From Vesta saturnalis (Eukaryota > Arthropoda > Insecta > Coleoptera > Lampyridae), in contig JARFJB010001962.1 of NCBI GenBank assembly GCA_036346205.1, positions 442,001 to 506,000 on the forward strand: a stretch of DNA of 64,000 bases, given 5' to 3'. Below are positions 23,941 to 33,515 of this stretch, piece by piece. The position numbers were made by a program, and so were the translations under genes. The notes below the pieces were generated by a model. It made no database searches, had not been told where the DNA came from, and was given only the letters and a program-made list of their open reading frames with translations. Position 1 is the stretch's first letter; each line of letters begins with the position of its first letter.

Positions 23941-24383
23941 AGGGGTATAATGATGAACCCAAGTTTCGTCAGTGGTTATCAATCGCCTCACGTTTTTGGT
24001 CTAGGGTGAGCAAACGTGGCACCCATCTCGCAGAAAGCTTTTTCATATCCAATTCTTGAGTTATGATATTATGTGCCCGTTCTGTTGAGATGTTCACGAT
24101 GTTAGCTATCTCACTTAACTTCAATCGCCAATATTCTAAAATCCATAGTATGGATTTTGCTCACCATTTCCGGAGTAGTGACACTTTTAGGGCGTCCAGG
24201 ACGGTGTTCGTCTTTAATTATCGTACGACCACGTTTAAAATGCAGCCACCCAGTTCTTTACCGTGACATATGATGGCGCACTATCACCCAATACGTTGTG
24301 CATTTATAAAAAAAAATCTCCGCGTTTTTGAAACCTTTTGTAAACAGAAATTTAATAACGGCACGATGCTCGATATTTTCCAT
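23941..24383 (-). pseudogene. mariner transposase, N-terminal part
   Basis: Starting at the ATG at 24383, the minus strand reads MENIEHRAVIKFLF, a standard mariner start. It then gives WLHFKRGRT, IKDEHRPGRPKSVTTPEMV and, after frame breaks, decayed helix-turn-helix sequence. These are the paired DNA-binding domain blocks of mariner transposases. The catalytic DDE part is missing and is replaced by the hAT fragment at 23640-23940. Terminal repeats were not found. Confidence 0.8.
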
Positions 24384-25336
24384 TGTTAAAAATACCCAAA
24401 ACAGACTGGTAGTAGGCGACTTCTAAGAACAAAGTATGACACTGACGAAATTAAAATTTTCAATACTGTCAAATCTAAGATGACATTTTAGAAATATGTA
24501 TTTATTTTTTACTTAACAACGCCATCTACGCGGAGGCTAACCAGTTATCATCCCATCCTCCTAGTTTCTACACGAAACATAACACAACGCCACTAGATTT
24601 TGAATAAACTATCCACTTTTTGTCATTGACTTCTCAATTTTGCTGATGTACTTTGAATAATTTGGGAGACAAGTAGACATCGTTTCGGGGATAATACCAT
24701 AAGAGCTTGTGTTTATCCGGACGAACTTTCATTTTGAACGAAAGCTTTGTTGCTTGGTAATTGACGAGAGCAAATAACATGGTAACCTTCGGTGCCGCGA
24801 TTTTACCTTTCGTTATTTGCTCGAGTCGTATTACCTATAAGCAACGAGGCTTGAGTTTTGTCAAAAGCTCGAATGGTATTTGGTAAGACAATTTAATGAA
24901 TCATTGAATTAAAATTAATAAACTATTTTATTTAAGCGTTACAGACAGAATTTAGCTATCGTTACCATCGAAACATTAACACATAGTTTATCCATTTGCA
25001 AACATACCTACTAGCAGTTTATCCGATCTCAAAGTGACAAAACGTATCCTAAAATGCATTGTTTCTTACAGATGAATTAAATTGTCGGGGCTTGTGTTTA
25101 TTCGGACAAACTTTCATTTTGAACTAAAGCTTTGTTGCTTGGTAATTGACGACAGCAAGTAAAATGGTAAAATCGCGCCACCTTCGGTGTTGCGAACAAT
25201 GGCCGTTAATTTTGGAAGCTTTGCTACAAATTGTTTCTTTTCTTCTTTATGCTTTAAGTGTGAAGGATTAGTAACAAAACACACAAAATCAATAGTTTTG
25301 TTTTGTTAAGACAAAATTTACATCGATTGGGGCTTG
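24384..25336. repeat. direct repeat of about 100 bp flanked by AT-rich sequence
   Basis: A block beginning GCTTGTGTTTAT and containing ACTTTCATTTTGAAC, AGCTTTGTTGCTTGGTAATT and GACGA/CGAGCAA occurs at about 24707-24810. It recurs with small changes at about 25089-25195, a separation of 382 bp. Both copies end in a segment about ATCGCG and CCTTCGGTG. No open frame. The pair could be remnants of terminal repeats of an unrecognised element that also carries the tRNA-like gene just downstream. Confidence 0.65.
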
Positions 25337-25410
25337 TATCTCGATAACTAAACTGTTTAGAGTGGTACTCTAGCAAAGTACACCCGTAGGTTCAAATCCT
25401 ACTCGAGATA
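25337..25410 (+). tRNA. tRNA-like gene, anticodon position AGC, probably a pseudogene
   Basis: Acceptor halves TATCTCG and CGAGATA pair perfectly. The anticodon arm GTACT-CTAGCAA-AGTAC puts AGC at positions 34-36. The T arm GTAGG-TTCAAAT-CCTAC is perfect, and a TTTTT pol III terminator follows after five bases. The D arm is degraded. The acceptor stem lacks the G3:U70 pair that defines tRNA-Ala, so a real alanine tRNA is unlikely despite the AGC. A better preserved relative with shared flanks is at 42598-42672 (minus). Confidence 0.6.
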
Positions 25411-25419
25411 AGCTTTTTA

Positions 25420-26182
25420 TTTACCTATGTATTTAATAAAATTAATAATAATTTTTTAAATACTCATTTCGCTTACTATTTCTCCACTGTGTAATGCACA
25501 AATATAATAATGTTTGAAACGTTATCCCTTAAATGACAAATCATTTCAACTTTCTTGTAACTCGGCTACATAAACATGGCAGGATGTTTAAAGATTAGTA
25601 CTGAGAAATTGATCCAAAATAAATCTTAGGTATCTTGCACTAGCTCCTGCTGCCTGCTGGATAAGCTATACAGGACTTTTTACGATGAGTGTTAATTAGA
25701 CGTTTCTGGCAAACCATACAACGGATCAACCTGAAAATTTGACAGTATGCATAAATTAATATGATCTACACGTCTAAAATATTTTAGATGATGCGGCGTT
25801 GCCACTTCTATTATAAAGTAGCGCCTACTTTGATTTTTCAAATAGATTCAAATGGAACACCCTGTATATTTATACATTTTTGAGCTCTACATCCAATTTT
25901 AGATTGACTTTAATCAGATAATGCTATTTCGATTTCGGACCGTTTTCGAGATAAACTGTTTCAAACAGAAACTGACGTGGTTTCCTTGTATTCATCACTT
26001 ATTTTTTTAAATTTAACAGATTCCGTTCGATGTTCCTTCATCAGTCACAGATAATACAATGAATAAATAATTATTAAAATACTCTTCAACTATCAAATGT
26101 AACTTCTCTTTAAACAATGGTTTTATTAACGCTGAAACACGAACTGAAAATAATTTCATGAATTAGTAAGTTAATTCAATTA
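25420..26182. other. spacer with a lone mariner-type terminal repeat
   Basis: At 25846-25867 the sequence AAATGGAACACCCTGTATA is the reverse complement of the widespread insect mariner terminus TA-CAGGGTGTTCCATTT. It is oriented leftward, and no partner end was identified. Nothing else was recognised. Confidence 0.5.
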
Positions 26183-27171
26183 TCAGTGTATTTCAGAATG
26201 TTCGAACACATCTCCACCTCTACTTAAACAAACATGTAATCTCTTCAAAAGACTTTCATGTGTAGCGCTTCTGATTAAGTCTGGAGTTAAACTATTGAAA
26301 GCAGTTCTAACTCTCGATTTCATATCTTCCATTGTTGTTACTGGGTTGGAGTAAACCATATTTTTAATGAAACCCCACACAAAATAATCTATTGGATTGC
26401 CATCTGGTGTTCTAGGAGGCCAACGAAAAGGTCTATTATTACCAATCCATCTGTCTTCGAAGATTTCAGTTAAAGCTTCGCCTACTGAACGAGAATTATG
26501 GGGTGGAACACCATCAATTTGGTACCATACACGTTCTCTTCCTGGCCTATTATTTAAAATCATTTGAATTCCATTTCTCAGTAAATCTTCATATTTTGTT
26601 GCATTCAAATTATCATCATAAAACTCGATATAAAAAATTGACTCATTCGTTATGGCGCCCAATAATGACTGTTGTGTCTGTTGAAAATTCCATTTTTTTG
26701 TAAACGGCCTCATTTGTCCATATGATATTGTCAAGGAAATGTTCATCCTCTTGAGTCTTGACAAGTAACCATTCAAAGAATTCCACTCTACGAGGTAAAT
26801 CAGTCTCTTTCAAATGTTGGACACAGTAGAATTTATAGGGATGCCATTTGTGCTTATTAAAAATGCGATAAATTGTCACGTAGGGTATACCTATCTCCCT
26901 TTCAGCCTCGTGTAGAGAAGCATTTGGAAATGCATTAAAAAATCCCAAAACTGTTATGCCATTGTCATCATCATCCACTTCAGGCTTTCTACGAATGATT
27001 TTTGGTTCCATTCAACCTACAGTTTTGTAGTAGTCGATTTATCACATTATTATTCGGCTTCGGATATCTTTCATGAAATACTCGGCATGTTCTACTTGCA
27101 ATTCTATTGCACTCACCATGAATAATTAATAAATTCAAGATTTCTTCATTACTGTAACCTAATCTTGACAT
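26183..27171 (-). pseudogene. Tc1/mariner-superfamily transposase (HTH + DDE), near full length
   Basis: From the ATG at 27171 the frames read MSRLGYSNEEILNLLIIHGE and FHERYPKP, then YVTIYRIFNKHKWHPYKFY, then FLDNIIWTNEA. After a frameshift, GQMRPFTKKW leads to WYQIDGVPPHNS and WPPRTPDGNPIDYFVWG and a normal C-terminus ending at 26183. Spacing and motifs fit the insect 'FTDEA...QQDGAP.H...PRSPDL.P.DFF.WG' family. Two frameshifts break it (near 27000 and 26700), and the first catalytic Asp is Asn (WTNEA for FTDEA). It would therefore be inactive even if the frame were intact. Confidence 0.85.
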
Positions 27172-27219
27172 TTTTCTATTATAATTAGTATCACAATCAC
27201 AATCAGTCAAAACCACCAA

Positions 27220-27893
27220 CGAAAGTTTGACGTTTCAAAATTGGATCATTTTTTTTTTCCAAAGCACACTATTAAAAAATATTAATTTGCAATGTTGTAC
27301 GGCAGAGACACTCAATACCTCAATGCATACAAATTGTAACTTTTTCTAAGGTACATATCAATTTCGATACTGTAAAGCTATTTGTGCATAGCCTCAGAAA
27401 TCACCTTGGGGAATATTGTTTGAATACTTATTTCACTTATTATTGGTTTCAACAATGCTTTTATTTTCGTTGTACCAAATGGGAATACCTAATTGTTTTT
27501 TTTTTATTATACCTAGACACAATCATTCCTTGTCTTGCTCAATCGGAAATTTAGAGATCTGAAATTCTCAAAATACCCGAAAAGTACCTGTAAAATAAAG
27601 CATTTTATCAAACACAATTTTCTGTAGGAACTAAAGATAAAAAAAACTACGAGGAGTTCGATCTATGGACATTGCTCAATTATTTAAATTCTTTGTTTCT
27701 TAGAAAAATACAGAATGTTATGTGATGATTACATTTAGGTCCTTATAAGAAAAACACAAAATTGGTCACTTATTTAACGTTAACAAGCCAATGAAGTATT
27801 TAGGTATTACATTCATAGTTTTCTTCTAATGACGTGCGGGCTCTATTTGGTTCTGATTCTGACAAAAAAATACGTATTTTCTTGCTAAAGTAT
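27220..27893. other. AT-rich spacer, nothing recognised
   Basis: No similarity or repeat was seen between the mariner-type transposase and the MULE-YqaJ gene. Confidence 0.4.
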
Positions 27894-29148
27894 TCAACGT
27901 AACGGCTTATTTCTGTTGTATCTGCTATCGACAAGCTCAGGAAGTAAATAATCAAAATAAAATTTCGCCAGTTTTGAAAACATATTCGTTCCCCAAAAGT
28001 CTGTGTCTCTTTTAATCCTCTGAATAAATAAATCGTTAGGGATCCAAATACAAAAAAGACAAAAGTCCCTATTTGTGACTTCCAGTTGCCCTTGAATCTG
28101 ATAATAATAATCAGAATTGCACTTTAGAGCAACCTTGTTGTTATCCACAGTGCACCCTGTAACTTTGCCATTCAGAGCTGCTTCCAAAATAGTAGGGTAT
28201 TCTCTTGCAGCAAAAGGACATTTTATTTCAATAATTCCATTCGCATCTACCAGTGCGTCTGGTGAATTGTTTGGGAAGGAATTACGAATCTGTTCCATGG
28301 CAATTGCTTCATTATCTTTGCCCCATTTAGTTGAAGAAGCTGAAAACTTTTTGTACAAAATACTAATGACCGTTTTCGCACGAGATGTTGGATCCCTAAG
28401 TTTGCGGATTCTGCCGAAATTAGAAGCTGTTAATCTTTTTAAACGTTCACTTCTCCAAATCAAATTTTCGTATTGATCTCGACTTTCTCGTTCCAAATTT
28501 GAAATTTCACTTTTCGTTTTTTCTAAACTTTTCAAAAACTCATCGGCTTTCAATTTATACGTTTCTGGGTTCATATCAGGTACATCGTCGTCTACTTCCA
28601 TTTTCCCATAATTGTTATCTGGTCCAGTCGTACGTTTTTTGATATTTTTCTTCCTTGACTCTAAGTTTAATTTACGTTTACATCTAAGTTGCCTTATTCT
28701 ATCTTTTTTGGACGCAAACCTTCTCAAATATTTCCCCGTTGGGCTACGCTTTATAATTTTTTTGGTCACTTTCGAGTAAAATTTTGATTGATTATTGAAC
28801 GATGCTGCTGCCACTTTGCACCGTACTTCATATGAGTCCCTCATCACAAAATTGCACCGTTTCCCTCCAATGAATTTTGCAACAATAGAATTATATCTTT
28901 CTGCTAAATTATTATTTACATTGTAAAGTAAGCTGTCCACATGTTGAATGACTAGCCTAACAGTATTTTTCAACCCATCCCATAAACCACACAACTGCAA
29001 ATCTTCAATATAATTTGTGTCATTTTCTTTTCTGGTACATTGAAACTGCCTAGTAGAACAATGTTCATGGTTTCCAAAAACATGATTGAGTAAATTGTGG
29101 AAATCTAAAATCATTTCCCGTTTCACTTCACTGGGCTTATTTGACGTA
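27894..29148 (-). CDS. MULE transposase-YqaJ nuclease gene, last exon
   Basis: A 410-codon minus-strand frame, the longest intact one outside ATG9. The N-terminal part carries NHVFGNHEHC and the MULE third catalytic region HADSLL-like, here HVDSLLYNVNNNLAERYNS and FIGGKR. A basic linker with RTTGPDNNYGKM follows. The rest is a YqaJ-type exonuclease fold: RLTASNFGRI near residue 231, SPDALVD near 288, EIKCP at 300-304 and YYYQIQGQLEVTNR. Compared with the usual family layout, the stretch before PD seems about 14 residues short. The 5' end overlaps the previous exon's frame, so one frameshift lies near 29150. The frame's first codon at 29126 is GTG and is not a start. Confidence 0.85.
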
Positions 29149-30721
29149 GAGAATTCTGTGGATCTTTTTTAATTATACAATATAAAGAAATTCTTAATCG
29201 TTCCAAATTTTTTTCCACAATTTTGCGCATGGTTATAGATACAACTCCTATGTTGTTGATTCTGGTCTTGCTCAATTCTTTTATTCTATTGTTAAAATTT
29301 CTGCATATATGGTTGGTGCACTCAATTTTTTTAATAAGCGAATCTAGCCCATACGGCCTAATAGTATTCAGCTTATCAAAGACACTACTATCTCCATCGC
29401 CTACAAACACATTCAAATATTACGGCCACTTACAAAAATAATACTTCTACGAGTATATGTATCAACTATAACGGTCATAAGCAATGTCCCGGCATAGTGT
29501 AGACAACCAACACCCCACTTCTCCGATGCTATCCGAAAATGTTTGTATGGAGAATGGGTGCAGTCAATAAGGTATTCACTAATGTGTAAACGTAGCGTGC
29601 TAAGGAGAACTGGAAAAACATGTTTTTATTGTGGTTGCTTACACGTATGCCAGGACTTTCATTTCCACGACAACTTACCAATCATATATGCATGCTTTAC
29701 TCCATGCATAGCAATACTTTGTTGGAATCCCTCGGCGACTATATCTGCCTCCATTGCATTTGCACTTCCTGACCAGTTCTTGTAGCAGATATGCTCAGGA
29801 ATATATTTTTTCATACTATCATGTTTAGTGCAAATAAGACAAAATGTGTTTCTTATGCTAAGAAAAAGAATGTTTTGAGAGTGAAATCCCACTATACAAG
29901 CCTAAAAATTCGTTGTCTCAGCGAATCACATTTAAATTGTATTTGTTTTCACACTTACAACACCTGATAATGAGCTGTAGTTACATTTATAAGAACGCTT
30001 CGCCCAAGAGCCATCAACAACTACAGTGAGCAGTGGAATACCTTGGCTGTCAACACTACCTCTTTGAATAGCAAGATCTTTTTCTATTCGTACAGCCTCT
30101 TCCATTTCTTCTATAGCAACATATCGTATATTATCATGGATATTTTTTTGTAGAGCAAAATAAGTAGCGGTTGACATAGTGGGCATATTCAGTAAAGCGC
30201 ATTGCTCTTCCATCTGAGAAAAACTTTGACCCGTGCAGATATTTCCAAAACCTGAACAATACCCTCAACATTACAAAATTAACATCTATGAAAGTACAAA
30301 GTTGATAATACCATGGCGTCATTTACAGACATAACTTCACTATTATTGTTTCTGTCTGATTCTATAGTTTCTTCTTTTTGGCACATTGAACACTTGAAAA
30401 GCAAGAAGTGTTGAATCCTTTGCGAATCTCCTTGACAAAGGTCATGTTTGTTGAAGAGCAACCAAACTTGTCATGGTCTCCAAAGTGTTTCAGTTGCTCT
30501 ACCAAGTACTTTACATCAAAGAGGCGTCTACCTTCTAGAGGAACTGTTCATCGGTTGTTCACTTTCACTAAAAATTCAGTTTTCTTATACTTATAGAAGC
30601 TCGCGATGCCAATGACTTACACTGTGTATTCTAGATATTCAGAATACGACTCTGTCTCAGAAACACTGCCATTATCATGGCTTGAGTAGTGCTCATCATC
30701 ACTATCATCAAAAGTAGTCAT
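29123..30721 (-). pseudogene. MULE transposase-YqaJ gene, upstream exons with a few lesions
   Basis: Exon A, 30721-30621, begins MTTFDDSDDEHYSS and ends at a GTAAGT donor. Exon B (about 30593 down to 29950) holds RRLFDVKYLVEQLKHFGDHD, KCSMCQKEETIES, EEQCALLNMPTMS and the first catalytic block LTVVVDGSWAKRSY. It ends at GGTGTT/GTAAGT. Exon C (29903 to about 29677) restarts at TTTTTAG/GCTTGT, has CYKNWSGSANAMEADIV and ends GATTG/GTAAGT. Exon D begins at 29409 after TTTGTAG and completes the second catalytic block I-GDGDSSVF across the junction. Introns are about 50 and 267 bp. Lesions are one in-frame TGA (near 30548) and frameshifts near 30430, 30270 and 29150. The family is known as a Mutator-like domain fused to YqaJ. 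Confidence 0.8.
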
Positions 30722-31254
30722 TTTAGTACCAGTACAGCTAAAAATAAATTTGGACTAATAGGTAGATACATACATAGGTATATATTGTTTTAATAAGGAG
30801 TACTGTGTGCATCGAGAGGTTACTATTTCAAAACCTTTGGAGAGACTGTTTATTGTTAGAAGAAAGGCAAAATAGGAGTGCTTTTGTGAACAACTTTTGG
30901 GAGAGGCTTTCCATTGGGAAATCCACTGTCGTAGGTACAACCTAGCTATCTAACTCGAGTAACTTGTAAGAAATAGATACCTACCTTGGAAGGCTATGAA
31001 CTGAATTTATATTTGCAGTAATACTTTCCGGTTCCGGCATACAATCACATATAATTGTTCTTTGTTCGACAAAGGTTTCTCTAAAAGTTTATTATATTTT
31101 ATAGGTAAATACAGCATATATCGATATTATAAATAATGTTCGTTGTTTTTCAATTACATACCTGGATGTACCAGCAGATGAGGTTTCTATATTTTGTTTT
31201 TACGAGCGGTCATTCTGAAATAGGTATGTCTAAGTATAGGCACATAATAAAACA

Positions 31255-31261
<7 letters not shown>
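30722..31261. other. upstream flank of the MULE-YqaJ gene, nothing recognised
   Basis: AT-rich sequence with no identifiable promoter or repeat. Any terminal repeat of the MULE was not found. Confidence 0.4.

Positions 31262-31325
<64 letters not shown>
31262..31325. repeat. (TA)n microsatellite, left of MITE
   Basis: A 64-bp pure TA run that ends exactly where the CAGGG terminus of the MITE begins. Confidence 0.95.
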
Positions 31326-31328
<3 letters not shown>

Positions 31329-31689
31329 GGTGTGTACTATTTCATAGGGACAGTTATAAACAGGAACTATTTATAATGTCATTTTAGTTTTACAGCACAG
31401 AGAATCACCGATTTATGTTACATACCTACTAAAACGTAGATACTGATTTGACCAGTTTATTTGTTTGATAAATACACAATTTTTCACCATTGAATTCCCT
31501 AGCTATTCAGATTTATGATACACAGAGGAAAATACCAAAATCGTCAGACTAATAAAATAACGAAATAAATGTATTAGCTCAAATCAAACCTTTTGCAGCA
31601 AAATTGCTAAATACGCTCCTTTTTTCTATCAGCACTATCTACTCTAGCTTACGAGATAGCAATACTGTCCCTATGAAATAGTAGACACC

Positions 31690-31691
<2 letters not shown>
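31326..31691. mobile_element. 366-bp MITE of the Tc1/mariner type
   Basis: Starts CAGGGTGTGTACTATTTCAT and ends with its reverse complement, with one mismatch over 28 bases. TA flanks both ends. There is no coding capacity. The insertion lies inside a TA microsatellite that continues on both sides (31262-31325 and 31692-31737). Confidence 0.9.

Positions 31692-31737
<46 letters not shown>
31692..31737. repeat. (TA)n microsatellite, right of MITE
   Basis: Pure TA run that starts directly after the CCCTG end of the MITE. Confidence 0.95.
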
Positions 31738-31739
<2 letters not shown>

Positions 31740-32972
31740 GGTATATTTTTACCTTGCCCGCTCCCGCAATCGTTTCATACGTTGCTTTACACTTAGACGT
31801 TTATCTCCAAGACGGAGGTGAAACTTATAGTTACCCATTTTTGCTAAGTACTTCTACTACCTAATCATCAAAATAATGAAGTGTCCAGTATCACAAAAAA
31901 AACTAAACAGTAATTAAAATTGTCTTTGTCTATACACTAAATTATTAAAATTGTCGCCTACATCAAATTATTATCCTGGAAGAATATTGAAATACGTATT
32001 CACGGCACTCACTAAACACAAATAGTATTTGTTTATTTAGAAGTAACAATGGAAAGTGGAAACAGCAATGAATAAATTCGAAGAAGCTCGCACCATCGGA
32101 TGGGGTCGCGGCGCCGGCCTGGATGCGGTAGTAATGGTGTATTCCCCTCCGTAGTCTGGGCTGCAAAACTTCGAGATTGAATGCGACGATCCATCTTCTT
32201 AGAAAGATTACTCAGCCGCGGAATTTTTCCGAACAATAAGTTTATTTCTTTTTAATTGCCAAAGGTTATCTTTGAAGCTATGCAAAAATATAATTTTCGA
32301 TTTCTTATTATTACTTGAATTACAGCATGTTAAAATTGCTCAATTTAAAGAAGTTTGCGATTTTTTGTAAAACTCCCCTGAAGACGATCACCCAAAAGGA
32401 GCCTTTATAGCTCTACAGTACCTTTCCCTTCACGAGTAGAAAAAAAATCAAGTTGATATATCTATAAATAAAAGAGGAATTTGTCGAAGTATGAGATACT
32501 GTTTTCGACATTCACATGCGGCTAAAATCTCGCCTTAATTGTTCTATGCAATTTTTTTATATGACGCGTAATTTAGCGGCAAACGTTCCTAAGTGTTCAA
32601 TTTTTTTCATTATCTGAATAACGCTTAATTTTGTAAGAAAAAGTGTAGACGTATTTTTTAGAGAAAATTTTTTAATGTAAAGCGAAATAAATCTAAAATT
32701 GATATGATTGAATATGTTGAAGCTGTATTATCCATATTTTCATAGAAACGGACGCGTTTGGAATTTTTTTACGTTAACATGTATTTATTTCTATGAATCT
32801 CGATCTAACATGAAGTTTTAAACGTCATTCTAACATCGATCATTGTTATTTTTTTAAAATGTTGACTGTTTTCGTTATGAACGTATAGAAAAAAGGTTGC
32901 GTAGTTAAATTAAAATTATTTCATTCTTTTATGCATATGTACGTATAAAATGATATATTATGAATGTGCTAT
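31738..32972. other. AT-rich stretch, nothing recognised
   Basis: No coding similarity was seen. A short GC-richer patch near 32090-32220 has no recognisable identity. Confidence 0.4.
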
Positions 32973-33001
32973 GCGGGCATAAAGTGCCACTTTATGCCCG
33001 C
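32973..33001. repeat. 29-bp near-perfect palindrome
   Basis: GCGGGCATAAAGTG, one central C, then CACTTTATGCCCGC: 14-bp arms with a one-base spacer. The GGGCATAA/TTATGCCC core is shared with the hairpin unit B at 10.5-11.3 kb, and a degenerate piece of the same family follows at 33190-33262. Confidence 0.85.
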
Positions 33002-33511
33002 CGGGCGTAAAGTGCTACGTATGCTTGTTTATGTATGCCAAATACAACAAATACTTATTGATACTTGTCACATTTGTCATATTTGACAATTTAATAAATA
33101 AGTGTTTTGGTTATTGTAATATATCACTACATTCCACGTAAAATCCAGTTGCTTGATATCCTTTAGAATACATTTTCGGCTTATCGACCCTTGTGCTTTT
33201 AACTCGTCGCCCTCGAGGCATAAACATCTACTTAATGCCCTTAATACATAAATAACTATTAAGTTAGCATCTAGATGTCTATTATCCTCTGTCTGTCATG
33301 TAGTTTTAAACCTCTGTTTGACACAAGATTTTTGTTTTTGCGTTTACAATGTTGCCTGTTTTCGTTATAAACTTCTTATAAAAGAGGTTGTTAATTATCC
33401 TTAAAAAAATGTTATTAAAATTATTTCATTTCTTTTAGTTTCCATGTTATACGTTGGAAGGTCGTGTGGTGTTCCACACCAGATATTTTAAAAATGTCTG
33501 CATAATGTATG
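33002..33511. other. flank of piggyBac with a B-like repeat piece
   Basis: 33190-33262 reads GTGCTTTTAACTCGTCGCCCTCGAGGCATAA... and CCCTTAATACATAAATAACTATTA, matching the right half of the hairpin unit B at 10.5 and 11.1 kb. No other feature was seen. Confidence 0.55.
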
Positions 33512-33515
33512 TTAA

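Noticed and set aside
31136..31387. 83-aa ORF rich in Tyr-Ile repeats
   Set aside because: It is a translation of the (TA)n microsatellite and the MITE end, not a gene.
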